Shown: piece after piece, positions 8,958 to 16,823 of the stretch
How positions within the stretch are numbered: the first letter of the stretch is position 1
How the letters are laid out: each line of letters opens with the position of its first letter
NCBI GenBank assembly: GCA_016873255.1
Contig: VGXR01000027.1
Location: forward strand, 1 to 35,714
Reading direction: 5' to 3'
Origin: Planctomycetota bacterium
Lineage (GTDB): Bacteria > Planctomycetota > Phycisphaerae > Phycisphaerales > SM1A02
Length of the DNA: 35,714 bases
Notes under the pieces: generated by a model
Database searches by the model: none
Told to the model about the DNA's origin: nothing
Seen by the model: the letters and a program-made list of their open reading frames with translations, nothing else
Translations under genes and position numbers: made by a program

Positions 8958-10196
8958 TCATTGTGCACCCACGATCTTCGCCTGCGACAGGATCCGCCAT
9001 CCGGTCTCGCGGAACGACGGGAACCGGCCCATGGTGCCGGCGATGGTCCGGACCTCGTCCTCGTCGAGCACCCAGTCCTCGCCGAAACCCGTGGCCTGCC
9101 CTTGCCGGTCGCGGCGGACGAGCTCCATGCTGAACGCCCGCTCGCGCAGCGACCAGTTGCCGAGCCTCTCCGCGATCTCCACGGCCTTGTTGGTGAACAC
9201 GGCCATGGCGCGGTCGAGATCCGCGCCGCGCGTGTGCCGCAGTGCGATGTTGCATCCGTAGATGCACCACCACCCGTAGCTTTCCAGCCAGTCGCCCGGC
9301 GGGGCGAGCTGCGGGTCCTCGACGCCGCCGAGCGACTGCACGATCAGCGCGACCGCGTCGCGCGGGTCCCTTGTCCCCAGCGCGCACTCGGCCTCAATGA
9401 GCGCGCCGCGGCAGGTATTGCCGACGCCGCCGTAGCTGTCGTCGCCGAACTCGCGCGCGAGTCCGCCGAAGAGCGTGCCGGCGAGCGCGAGGTCCGCCTG
9501 CGCCGCCTTGGCATGCCGCTTCGCGGCGCTGCCGGCGTCCTCGATGCCGCGCCGCCCGCACTGGCCCCGGTACATCAGCGCGAACGCCTGCGCGACCCGC
9601 TCCAGCCGGCCGTCGGGCGGGGCGGACTCGAAGCGCTCCACCAGCTCGTTGGCCGTGGCACGCGCCTCCACGAGGTGCCAGAGCGCGTAGTGCGCGCCTG
9701 CCAGGTTGACGCGGAGCATCAGGTCGATCGCCGGCGGCAGCCCGCGCATCCCCACCGCCTCGCGGAGGCAGTCGAGGCTCCTGACGAACCGGCCCATGCC
9801 GTCATGCCCGCCGGAGACCCGGTTGAGCGCGCGGGCGCGGTCCACCGGAGTGGACGCCAGCGCGACCATGCGCGACCCGACCTCCACCAGCCGTTCCCAG
9901 TCGCCCGCGCGGTGCGCGTCGAGCGCATGGCCATCGAGCGTGGCGAAGTCCTCGTCGCCCTGCACGAGCGGGCGCGGCTCCTCCCAGACGGTCCGGGCCA
10001 CGTCGCCGACGTTCCAGTCGAGCGCATCGGCCAGTGCCACCACCAGGTCGAGCTTCGGGTTGCCGCTGTCGGGAACGACTTTCGACAGGTCACGGCCGAG
10101 GTTTGCCGCCATCTGCTGGCGGCTCCACCCTCGGTACACGCGCGCGAGATCCACGAATCGGCAGAGCCGTTCGCGTCGCGCCAATGTCATGTCCAT
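8958..10196 (-). CDS. XRE-family regulator with long helical repeat domain
   Basis: This predicted 412-residue cytoplasmic regulator has an N-terminal Cro/CI-type helix-turn-helix (about residues 8-65; WSRQQMAANLGRDLSKV then NPKLDLVVALADALDW). A C-terminal part of about 340 residues reads as paired amphipathic helices (for example ARALNRVSGG, AHYALWHLVEARATANELV, RAMAVFTNKAVEIAERLG) and looks TPR-like, though I cannot score repeats. HTH plus TPR is the plan of the RRNPP peptide-sensing regulators. The frame is open further upstream, but MDMTLARRER at 10196 puts the HTH at the usual place; the ATG six bases on is an alternative. It is followed after 11 bp by the small exported-protein gene, making a two-gene unit set between tmk and gmk. 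Confidence 0.78.
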   Translation of the reverse strand: MDMTLARRERLCRFVDLARVYRGWSRQQMAANLGRDLSKVVPDSGNPKLDLVVALADALDWNVGDVARTVWEEPRPLVQGDEDFATLDGHALDAHRAGDWERLVEVGSRMVALASTPVDRARALNRVSGGHDGMGRFVRSLDCLREAVGMRGLPPAIDLMLRVNLAGAHYALWHLVEARATANELVERFESAPPDGRLERVAQAFALMYRGQCGRRGIEDAGSAAKRHAKAAQADLALAGTLFGGLAREFGDDSYGGVGNTCRGALIEAECALGTRDPRDAVALIVQSLGGVEDPQLAPPGDWLESYGWWCIYGCNIALRHTRGADLDRAMAVFTNKAVEIAERLGNWSLRERAFSMELVRRDRQGQATGFGEDWVLDEDEVRTIAGTMGRFPSFRETGWRILSQAKIVGAQ

Positions 10197-10251
10197 GTCC
10201 CCACGCTGTCTGCGGGCCAATCGGTGCCCGCGCTCCGTCCACACCCGGGCG

Positions 10252-10279
10252 AGTATGGGCGCGCTCAGGCGCGGGTCAA
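10252..10279 (-). promoter_or_regulatory. Candidate promoter of the XRE regulator operon
   Basis: Reading the minus strand, TTGACC (10279-10274) and CATACT (10257-10252) are separated by 16 bp, a reasonable match to a sigma-70 type promoter. Transcription would begin near 10245 and give a leader of about 50 nt before the ATG at 10196. Confidence 0.45.
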
Positions 10280-10283
10280 CGGG

Positions 10284-10296
10284 ATTTGGCGCAAAT
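10284..10296. promoter_or_regulatory. Perfect dyad upstream of XRE promoter
   Basis: ATTTG-GCG-CAAAT is a perfect 5-3-5 palindrome, conspicuous in this GC-rich DNA, lying four bases upstream of the candidate -35. It is a natural candidate operator for the XRE regulator or another dimeric factor. Function is inferred from position and symmetry only. Confidence 0.4.
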
Positions 10297-10329
10297 TCAT
10301 GCCGAAACCGCAACCGAACGTGCAATCAT

Positions 10330-11031
10330 TCACGATGTGGACAACCGGTGGACGGGCGCGCCGCGCAGGCTCCATCCGCGCACCGCGGCGAGCAGCGCCG
10401 CCGTCACCTCATCTGGACCGACCCCGGAATCGACCACCGCGTATCGATCGGGCCACCGGCGCGCCTGCGCCGCGTAGCCGGCGCGCACGCGCGCGTGGAA
10501 CTCCGCGCCCTTGCTCTCGATGCGGTCGAGGAGCGGCGACAGGCGCTGCATGGCGATGTCCGTCGGGACGTCGAACACCACGGTCAGGTCGGGCCAGTGG
10601 TTGCCGGTGGCGACCTGCCCCACGGCCAGGATCTCCTCCTCGTCCAGCCCGCCCGCGGTGCCCTGGTAGGCCAGCGTGCTCGAGACGAAGCGGTCGGCGA
10701 GCACCAGCGATCCCGCCGCGATGGCCGGCGCGATGCGCTGCTCGTAGAGCTGCGCGCGGCTCGCCATGTAGAGGAGCATCTCCGTGCGCGTGGTCATATC
10801 GGCGTTGGCGGGATCAAGCAGGATGGCGCGGACCTTCTCGCCGATGGCCGTGCCGCCCGGCTCGCGCACCTCGACCACGCAGAGCCCCGCCGCGCGCGCC
10901 GCATCGGCGAAGCGCCGGAACTGCGTGCTCTTGCCGCTGCCGTCGGGCCCGTCGAAGACCACGAACTTCCCCTGCAGCGCACGCATCCACGCGGCGTCGC
11001 CGGGGGCGGGCTGCTGTGCGGGCGTGCTCAT
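10330..11031 (-). CDS. tmk: Thymidylate kinase
   Basis: This enzyme phosphorylates dTMP to dTDP for DNA synthesis. The 233-residue protein has the P-loop FDGPDGSGKST near residue 26, VREPGGTAIGEKVRAILL, the DRFVSSTLAYQG motif (DR-x-x-x-S type) and a late FDVPTDIAMQRL strand. The lid region (LLDRIESKGAEFHARVR) fits the family. MSTPAQQPAPG at 11031 is chosen as the start because its ATG overlaps the upstream stop codon in an ATGA arrangement, implying translational coupling to the zinc-ribbon membrane protein. The gene is followed by 133 bp carrying the promoter region of the XRE regulator unit. Confidence 0.94.
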   Translation of the reverse strand: MSTPAQQPAPGDAAWMRALQGKFVVFDGPDGSGKSTQFRRFADAARAAGLCVVEVREPGGTAIGEKVRAILLDPANADMTTRTEMLLYMASRAQLYEQRIAPAIAAGSLVLADRFVSSTLAYQGTAGGLDEEEILAVGQVATGNHWPDLTVVFDVPTDIAMQRLSPLLDRIESKGAEFHARVRAGYAAQARRWPDRYAVVDSGVGPDEVTAALLAAVRGWSLRGAPVHRLSTS

Positions 11032-11516
11032 GGCGGCGATGGTAGCGATGGCTCGCGCGCCTCGTCCCGTGCCTCGGCGGCGGCGCGCGCATCCCAGGGC
11101 CGGACGTAGCGGGCGATGCGAACGCGCGAGTACGTGGTCCCGCACGCGTAGCAGCAGAGCTGCGTCCGCGCGAGCACCAGCACCGCGGCGTCGAGCGCCA
11201 CCAGCGCCACAAGGGCGGCCAGCACGGCGGGGTCGCTCGAGTAGCCGAGCACGCCTGCCACGACGCCGGCCGCCGCGAGCACCAGCGCGAAGGGCGCGAA
11301 CCGAGGCAGCGAGCGCCTGCGGTAGAGGTGCCGCCCGCCGCACGCCACGCAGGAACGCAGGCAGCCGCCGTCGTCCACGGCGCGCTCCCAGTCGAGGAGC
11401 ACCTCGCGCGACGAGCCGTCGTCGGCCGTCGCGCGCACGATGGGCGGCCGCAGCGCGGGGTCCACGGCGGCGCGCCCCACCGGCCGTCCTTCGTGATCGC
11501 GGATCTCGAGTTCCAT
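11028..11516 (-). CDS. Membrane protein with CxxC zinc-ribbon-like motifs
   Basis: This 162-residue protein belongs to no named family I recognise. A soluble N-terminal part (MELEIRDHEGRPVGR) leads to CVACGGRHLYRRRS. Two adjacent hydrophobic helices follow (about residues 78-97 and 101-119), then a second cysteine pair, CCYACGTTYSRVRI, and a charged Ala/Glu-rich tail. The two CxxC pairs flanking a membrane hairpin look like one split zinc ribbon on the cytoplasmic face, as in small predicted zinc-ribbon membrane proteins. The ATG at 11516 is preferred over longer starts because the divergent gene begins at 11561. The stop overlaps the tmk start by four bases. Confidence 0.65.
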   Translation of the reverse strand: MELEIRDHEGRPVGRAAVDPALRPPIVRATADDGSSREVLLDWERAVDDGGCLRSCVACGGRHLYRRRSLPRFAPFALVLAAAGVVAGVLGYSSDPAVLAALVALVALDAAVLVLARTQLCCYACGTTYSRVRIARYVRPWDARAAAEARDEAREPSLPSPP

Positions 11517-11560
11517 CGCCGCCTCGAGGATAGCCCGCCGCGCGTTACGATCCGCCCGCG

Positions 11561-12085
11561 ATGCAGGACCGTGCGCACGAGACGCCGCTGTGCCCCGAGG
11601 GGGACTTCCGGTTCTGGACCGGCGTGGGCGCGGCATCGCTTGCCGCGTACGTGCTCGGCTGCCTCGCGGGGCTTCCCGGCGTGGTGGCGCAGGGCGCCGA
11701 CGGCGTGGGCACCATCGACAGGCTCTCCGCGGCGGGCGCCGCCACGGTGTGGCTGCTGCTCTGCACGGGCGCGCTTTCCGCGGGCTTCGCCGCCGTGTCC
11801 CTCGTGCGCGGCCGGCCGCCGGGCTCGGCGGCGGACATCGCGAGCCGCGCGTTCGCGTGCGCGGCGGTCGCCTCGCTCTGCAGGTACGTGCCGATCGGCG
11901 TGCCGCTCCTCAAGGCGGCCTTCGATGCCGTGGCCACGGCGACGGCATCTGCATTCCTGGTGCGCTCCGCGTTCCGCGTGCACACGCTCGACGCGTTCGC
12001 GGCGGTGGCGGTGGGGAGCGGGGCGCTGGGCGCGCTCGCGGCCGCGGCGTTCGTCGTGACGTGGGCGGTCCGCGCGGGGTACTGA
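11561..12085 (+). CDS. Predicted multi-pass membrane protein
   Basis: This 174-residue protein belongs to no family I recognise. After a polar leader (MQDRAHETPLCPEGDFRFW) there are about four hydrophobic helices, near residues 20-42, 60-82, 103-130 and 145-168. They are rich in Ala, Val and Leu and joined by short loops, one of which carries RGRPPGS. It is divergent from the zinc-ribbon gene across 44 bp and converges on der with only 10 bp between the stop codons. Codon use fits its neighbours. Function is unknown. Confidence 0.6.
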   Translation: MQDRAHETPLCPEGDFRFWTGVGAASLAAYVLGCLAGLPGVVAQGADGVGTIDRLSAAGAATVWLLLCTGALSAGFAAVSLVRGRPPGSAADIASRAFACAAVASLCRYVPIGVPLLKAAFDAVATATASAFLVRSAFRVHTLDAFAAVAVGSGALGALAAAAFVVTWAVRAGY

Positions 12086-12095
12086 CGCCCGCGCG

Positions 12096-13496
12096 TCAGT
12101 GCTCGCGCTTCTCGCGCTTGCGCTCGCTGAAGACCAGCTTGATGGGCACCTCGCTGAAGGGCAGGTGCTCGCGCAGCTGGTTCTTGAAGTAGCGCTCGTA
12201 GGTGCCCTCGAAGAGGTCGGGCTTGTTGACCACCATGGCGATGGTCGGCGGCTTCACGTCGATCTGCGCCACGTAGAACACCTTGGCGCGCGTGCCGAGG
12301 CGCGAGCTGGGGCCGCGCGCCTCCAGGATCTCGCGCACCGCGCTGTTGACGCGCCCGGTGCCCTCGCGGTGCTTCGCCTGCGTGTCGAGGTTGGCGATCA
12401 GCCCGAGCAGCTCGCGCAGGCCGGTCGCGTCCTTCGCGCTCACGAAGACGATGGGCGCGAAGTCGAGCCCGGGGAACTCCTGCGTCAGGTACTCGATGTA
12501 GTCCCTGGGCGACAGCTTGGGCTGCACCAGGTCCCACTTGTTGACCGCGATGACGGTGGGCTTGTAGCCCTCCTCGAGCTTGCTCGCGAGGCGCTTCTCG
12601 ACCTGCGAGCACTTCTCGGTGGCGTCGAGGAGCAGCACGCAAACGTCGGCGCGGTGGATGGCGTCGTCGGTGCGCGTGCTCGAGTAGTACTCGACGTCGT
12701 CGGCGTAGCTCTTGCGCTTGCGCACGCCGGCGGTGTCGATCGCGACCAGCACGTTGCCGTCCACCTCGAAGCGCACGTCGACCGCGTCGCGCGTGGTGCC
12801 GGCGATCTCGCTCACGATGACGCGCGGCTCGCCGGCCAGCGCGTTCACGAGCGAGCTCTTGCCCGCGTTGCGGCGGCCGACGATCGCGAAGCGCACGTCC
12901 GGCGACTCGGGGCGCTCGCCCGCGCCCGCCGTCCCGAGGCGCTCCCACAGCGCCTCGGACAGCGCGCGCGTGCCGAAGCCGCTCGTCGCGCTCACGAGCA
13001 CCGGGTCTCCGAAGCCGAGCGCCGCGGCCTCGATGCCGTCGCCCTCCCAGCTCGGGTCGTCGACCTTGTTGCACACGGGCAGCACCTTCGCGGCCAGGCC
13101 CGCGCCGCGCAGGAGCTTGGCGACCGTCTCGTCGAGCGCGACCACGCCGTCGTGCGCGTCGACCACGAAGAGGATGAGGTCGGCCTGCTGCGCCGCGGCC
13201 TTGATCTGCCGCTCGATCTCCGGCGTGAGGGCGGCGAGGTCCTTGCCGGCATCGTCGATGCGTCCGTCCTCGGCCGTGTAGACGCCGTAGCCGCCGGTGT
13301 CCATCAGCTCGACGAAGCGCGGCGCCGCGTCGCCCGCGTCGGGCGGCGGGCGCAGCTCGACCACCGAGGTCACGCGGTCGCGGGTGACGCCGGGCGTCGG
13401 GTCGACGATCGAGATGCGGCGCCCGGCGAGCCGGTTGAAGAGGCTCGACTTGCCGACGTTGGGGCGGCCGATGATGGCGAGGCGGGGAAGCGGCAT
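12096..13496 (-). CDS. der: Ribosome biogenesis GTPase Der (EngA)
   Basis: This double-GTPase acts in assembly of the 50S ribosomal subunit. The 466-residue protein has two G domains. The first has GRPNVGKSS near residue 10, TRDRVTS, MDTGG and NKVD. The second has GRRNAGKSS near residue 208, GTTRDAVDV, DTAGVRKR and NKWD, and a KH-like C-terminal domain follows. The second P-loop has Arg where the family usually has Pro (GRR for GRP). Between the first switch and the NKVD there is an extended acidic loop (YTAEDGRIDDAGKDLAAL), longer than in Escherichia coli. The ATG is 3 bp after the stop of the DUF1579 gene, so the two are probably cotranslated. Confidence 0.95.
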   Translation of the reverse strand: MPLPRLAIIGRPNVGKSSLFNRLAGRRISIVDPTPGVTRDRVTSVVELRPPPDAGDAAPRFVELMDTGGYGVYTAEDGRIDDAGKDLAALTPEIERQIKAAAQQADLILFVVDAHDGVVALDETVAKLLRGAGLAAKVLPVCNKVDDPSWEGDGIEAAALGFGDPVLVSATSGFGTRALSEALWERLGTAGAGERPESPDVRFAIVGRRNAGKSSLVNALAGEPRVIVSEIAGTTRDAVDVRFEVDGNVLVAIDTAGVRKRKSYADDVEYYSSTRTDDAIHRADVCVLLLDATEKCSQVEKRLASKLEEGYKPTVIAVNKWDLVQPKLSPRDYIEYLTQEFPGLDFAPIVFVSAKDATGLRELLGLIANLDTQAKHREGTGRVNSAVREILEARGPSSRLGTRAKVFYVAQIDVKPPTIAMVVNKPDLFEGTYERYFKNQLREHLPFSEVPIKLVFSERKREKREH

Positions 13497-13499
13497 GGG

Positions 13500-14387
13500 C
13501 TACTCGGGGCCCCGCAGGATCTCGCGCGTCTGGTCATCGACGCCCCGGCTCACCTGCTTCTCCATGAGCTGGTCCATCTGCGAGTCCCAGCCCATGTTCA
13601 TGTCCTGGAAGTACTTGGACATCGCCTGCTTCTGCGCGGACATCTGGCCGATGGCCTGCTGCATCTGCGCGCGCATCTTCGCGGGGTCGCCCTGCTGGTA
13701 CTGCACGCGGACGTTGCCGCCGGTGGGCATGCCGTCGGCACCGGTCGGTGCGTCGGGCGTGGTCGAGCGGGTCATCAGGAGGCGCACGTTGCGCGCCGGC
13801 TTCATGCCGCTCTGCAGCGTCATGTTGACCGCGATGCCTGCGTTCGAGAACGCGTACTGCATGCCCACGCTGCGCGGCGTGCCCGTGGGCGTGTCGAGCG
13901 GCGCCGCCATGGCGAACACGAACGCGCCGACCTCGGGCATCCACTCGCCGTGCTGGTAGACCATCGACTTGTCGAGCTCGGTCATCATCACGTGCGTGTA
14001 CTTGCGCAGGCCCGGGGAGTAGCCGATGTAGTCGACCTGCTCGAGCACGTAGCTGCCGCCCTGCAGCGTGGTCTCGCCCATCAGGAAGTTGTTGTCGAGC
14101 GTGAACGCCCAGGTGGCGCTGCCCGTGAAGTCGCCGACGGGCTTGTCGTTCTCGTCGAAGGACTGCCCCTTGATGTCCCAGCGGCCGACGAACTGGTTCA
14201 GCACGCTCATCGCGGCGGCCGTCTCCTTGCTCACCTGGTCGGGCGTGGGCTTCGTGCGGCCGGGCGGGACGGCGGGGCCCGGGATCGAGGCCCCGAGGAG
14301 CAGCGTGAGGGCGGCGCCGGCAAGCGCGCCGAGGGCCACGGAGGCGGCGGCGCCCCGGTGGGGGGTCGATGGACGGTGTTCCTGCAT
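13500..14387 (-). CDS. DUF1579 domain protein, exported or membrane-anchored
   Basis: The 295-residue product starts with a polar leader and a hydrophobic segment (about residues 12-36, AAASVALGALAGAALTLLLGA), so it is anchored or exported. Residues about 60-235 match the DUF1579 pattern: LNQFVGRWDIKGQSF, PVGDFTGSATWAF, NNFLMGETTLQGG, then YIGYSPGLRKYTHVMM. That family is a lipocalin-like beta-barrel of unknown role. The C-terminal 60 residues are rich in Gln and Met (AQMQQAIGQMSAQKQ) and probably helical. It lies 3 bp upstream of der on the same strand and diverges from upp across 66 bp. Confidence 0.8.
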   Translation of the reverse strand: MQEHRPSTPHRGAAASVALGALAGAALTLLLGASIPGPAVPPGRTKPTPDQVSKETAAAMSVLNQFVGRWDIKGQSFDENDKPVGDFTGSATWAFTLDNNFLMGETTLQGGSYVLEQVDYIGYSPGLRKYTHVMMTELDKSMVYQHGEWMPEVGAFVFAMAAPLDTPTGTPRSVGMQYAFSNAGIAVNMTLQSGMKPARNVRLLMTRSTTPDAPTGADGMPTGGNVRVQYQQGDPAKMRAQMQQAIGQMSAQKQAMSKYFQDMNMGWDSQMDQLMEKQVSRGVDDQTREILRGPE

Positions 14388-14453
14388 GGTGGTGGGCTCC
14401 GGGCCGCGGCAGCGGCCGAGGTGCGGAGTCTACGCTTCGCGCCCGGAGGCCCC

Positions 14454-15104
14454 ATGCCCACGCAGAGCAGCGCGTTCCCCAACCTTCGGGTGTTCGACCA
14501 TCCGCTCATCCAGCACAAGCTGGCCGTGGCGCGCGATCGGCACACGCTGCCTGCGGACTTCCGGCGGCTGCTGAACGAGATCGCCGGGCTGATGACCTAC
14601 GAGGTCTCGCGTCGCTTCGAGACGCGCGGCGTGAAGGTGGAGACGCCGCTCGAGGTGGCCGACGGCCGCCAGCTCGCGCGCCCCGTCACGCTGGTGCCTG
14701 TCCTGCGCGCGGGCCTGAGCATGACCGACGGCGTGATGCAGCTCTTCCCCGAGGCGCGCGTGGGGCACATCGGCATCCGCCGCGACGAGGCCACCCGGCG
14801 CCCGGTCTTCTACTACGCGCGGCTTCCGTCGGACGTGCGCGACGGGTATTCGATCGTGGTTGACCCGATGCTCGCGACCGGCGGCAGTGCATGCGCTGCG
14901 ATCAGCTACCTCAAGGAGGCCGGCTGCCGGGACGTGCAGATGGTGTGCCTGGTGGCGGTGCCCGAGGGCGTGAAGCGCGTGCTCGACGAGCACCCTGACG
15001 TCATGATCCACGCGGCCGCGCTCGACCGCGGGCTCGATGCGGACGCATTCATCCGCCCCGGTCTCGGCGACGCGGGTGACCGCGTGTTCGGCACGATCGG
15101 TTGA
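14454..15104 (+). CDS. upp: Uracil phosphoribosyltransferase
   Basis: This pyrimidine-salvage enzyme joins uracil and PRPP to make UMP. The 216-residue protein has the family's blocks in order: VFDHPLIQHKL near the N-terminus, VPVLRAGLSMTDG, GHIGIRRDEATRRP, the PRPP loop VDPMLATGGSA near residue 138, and the C-terminal uracil-binding stretch FIRPGLGDAGDRVFGTIG. Length is normal. The ATG at 14454 follows GGAGGCCCC, a good ribosome binding site. Its TGA stop is flush with the left end of the first palindromic element. Confidence 0.95.
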   Translation: MPTQSSAFPNLRVFDHPLIQHKLAVARDRHTLPADFRRLLNEIAGLMTYEVSRRFETRGVKVETPLEVADGRQLARPVTLVPVLRAGLSMTDGVMQLFPEARVGHIGIRRDEATRRPVFYYARLPSDVRDGYSIVVDPMLATGGSACAAISYLKEAGCRDVQMVCLVAVPEGVKRVLDEHPDVMIHAAALDRGLDADAFIRPGLGDAGDRVFGTIG

Positions 15105-15221
15105 ATCCGCTCCTGGTTGGATGAATCAGCTCCTCGTTCCTTTGGCACCATTCTCCTTCTCCCGAGACTGGCGCGTTCTCTGGAGAGAGCAAATGGTGCC
15201 AAACTAACCAGGGACGGATTT
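15103..15221. repeat. Palindromic element, copy 1
   Basis: This is an imperfect inverted repeat with arms around TTTGGCACCATT (left) and AAATGGTGCCAAAC (right). It begins at the upp stop codon and ends at GACGGATTT. The centre (CCCGAGACTGGCGCGTTCTC) is nearly the same as in copy 3. The left end is partly duplicated: GAATCCGCTCCTGGTT is followed at once by GAATCAGCTCCTCGTT. The convergent pduO-type gene takes its TAG stop codon (15204-15206) inside the right arm. Confidence 0.88.
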
Positions 15222-15779
15222 CGCGGTCCACGGGGCGTCGGGGATGCCGCGCTCGTGGTTGGCGCGTCGCGCCATCGCAAAGAAGAGATCGCTGAGCCTG
15301 TTCATGTAGCGCAGCAGCGGGTCGCCGACGGGCTCGATGCTGCCGAGCGAGATGATGGCGCGCTCGGCGCGCCGGCAGACGGTGCGCGCAAGGTGCAGCC
15401 GCGCTGCGACCTCGGTGCCGGCCGGCATCACGAACGTCTGCAGCGGCGGGTTCGCGCTATCCATCTCGTCGATCCAGCCCTCGGCCTCGGACACGTCGGC
15501 GTCGTCGATGCGGTGGATCTTCGCCTGCTGCTTGGCGCCCTCGGGCGTGGCCAGGTCCGCGCCGATGTCGAAGAGCCGTGACTGCAGCGCCGAGATCACC
15601 TCGTGCGTCCGTCGCTCGAACGCGTGCCCGTGGTCGCACGCGGCAAGCACGAGCCCCAGCACCGCGTTCAACTCATCCACCGTGCCGTAGGCCTCGATCC
15701 GGGGGTGGTCCTTCGATACCCGCGCGCCGCTGAAGAGGCCGGTGGTGCCGTCGTCGCCGGTGCGGGTGTAGAGCTTCAT
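15204..15779 (-). CDS. Cob(I)alamin adenosyltransferase, PduO type
   Basis: This enzyme transfers the adenosyl group of ATP to cob(I)alamin to make coenzyme B12. The 191-residue protein opens with the PduO/MMAB signature TRTGDDGTTGLFSGARVSKDHP, continues with IEAYGTVDELNAVLG, and has the later CRRAERAI and RYMNRLSDLFFAMAR helices that form the five-helix bundle trimer. The last five residues (KSVPG) and the stop codon come from the palindromic element, so the native C-terminus was probably a little different before insertion. No B12-dependent enzyme gene is adjacent. It lies 57 bp downstream of the glycosylasparaginase gene. Confidence 0.93.
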   Translation of the reverse strand: MKLYTRTGDDGTTGLFSGARVSKDHPRIEAYGTVDELNAVLGLVLAACDHGHAFERRTHEVISALQSRLFDIGADLATPEGAKQQAKIHRIDDADVSEAEGWIDEMDSANPPLQTFVMPAGTEVAARLHLARTVCRRAERAIISLGSIEPVGDPLLRYMNRLSDLFFAMARRANHERGIPDAPWTAKSVPG

Positions 15780-15836
15780 AGGGGAGGGGCTTCGGCGGCC
15801 GGCACCGGCCGGATTCGTCCGGCGCGGCACGAGCCG

Positions 15837-16823
15837 TCAGTCAGCGCGCAGCGTAAACCCGGGCGGCTCGAGCCGTTCCCCGGAGGCATCCTGCACCGCC
15901 ACGAGGAACCCTGTTCGCAGGGCCGCCGCGCCCACCGCGCCGTCGCGGCCCATCACCACGAACGCCGTCTGGTGGTGGGGCTCGATGCGGTAGCTGTGCC
16001 CGATGCGCTCGACCACCGCCCGCGCCGCCTCGAGCGGCGTGGCCCCGCGGCGCAGCTCCTCCACCGCCAGGAACGAGCCGCACACCCCCATGATCAGCTC
16101 ACCGGTGCCGGTGGCGGTGGCCGCGCCGGCCTCCGGGTCGACGTAGAGACCGTGCCCGATGATGGGCGAGTCACCCACGCGCCCCGGCACCTTCCAGGGC
16201 GTTCCGCTCGTGCTGCATGCGCCCGCGAGGCGTCCGTCTGCGCCGACGGCAAGCGATCCGATCGTGTCGTGCGCGTGCCAGCGCCGCTCGGCGCGCGCGT
16301 GCTGCCCGAAGAGCGCACCGGCTCCCGGGACGCCCGTGTCCACCGGCCGGAGCGCCCGGTCGCGCGCCTGCGCGGCGGCGTCACCGCCCGACTCGAGCGC
16401 GCCCGCGCGCCAGCGTTCCCACTTCGCCCGCGCCTCGGGCGAGACCAGCTCGCGCTCGGGCTCGCCCTGCGCCCGCGCGAACGCATCCGCGGCCTCGCCG
16501 ACGAGCATCACGTGCGCGGTCCGCTCCATCACCCATCTTGCCACGCGGGCCGGGTGCAGGTGCCGGCGCAGCCCGCACGCGCTCCCGCACTCGGCCGGCG
16601 AACGCATGACGCAGCCATCAAGCGTGACGCGACCGGCGGCATCCGGCAGGCCCCCGAACCCGACGCTGTCGACGGCCGGATCCTCCTCGGCCACCCGGCA
16701 CGCCTCGAGGACCGCGTCCATCGGGTCGCCGCCTGCGGCCAGGCTTGCCCATGCTGATCGGTTCCCGAGGGCGGAGAAGCTCCAGGTGGACGCGATGCGG
16801 GGGCCGGAGGGAACGCTTGTCAT
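15837..16823 (-). CDS. N4-(beta-N-acetylglucosaminyl)-L-asparaginase
   Basis: This is an Ntn-hydrolase of the aspartylglucosaminidase type, cleaving the bond between asparagine and GlcNAc left from N-glycoproteins. The 328-residue precursor has TWSF near residue 13, DSVGFGGLPD near residue 52, LRRHLHPARVARWVMERTAHVMLVGE, and the autocleavage site HDTIG with T187 as nucleophile. PGRVGDSPIIG and ATATGTGE follow. Cleavage between D186 and T187 would give the usual alpha and beta chains. No signal peptide is seen, so the enzyme appears cytoplasmic. AAGG lies about 10 nt before the ATG. A broader isoaspartyl-peptidase role cannot be excluded, but these blocks favour the glycosylasparaginase branch. 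Confidence 0.9.
   Translation of the reverse strand: MTSVPSGPRIASTWSFSALGNRSAWASLAAGGDPMDAVLEACRVAEEDPAVDSVGFGGLPDAAGRVTLDGCVMRSPAECGSACGLRRHLHPARVARWVMERTAHVMLVGEAADAFARAQGEPERELVSPEARAKWERWRAGALESGGDAAAQARDRALRPVDTGVPGAGALFGQHARAERRWHAHDTIGSLAVGADGRLAGACSTSGTPWKVPGRVGDSPIIGHGLYVDPEAGAATATGTGELIMGVCGSFLAVEELRRGATPLEAARAVVERIGHSYRIEPHHQTAFVVMGRDGAVGAAALRTGFLVAVQDASGERLEPPGFTLRAD

Noticed and set aside
12099-14453. Long plus-strand open frame running into upp
   Set aside because: The part before 14454 is antisense to der and the DUF1579 gene and has low-complexity composition. Only the upp portion matches a family.
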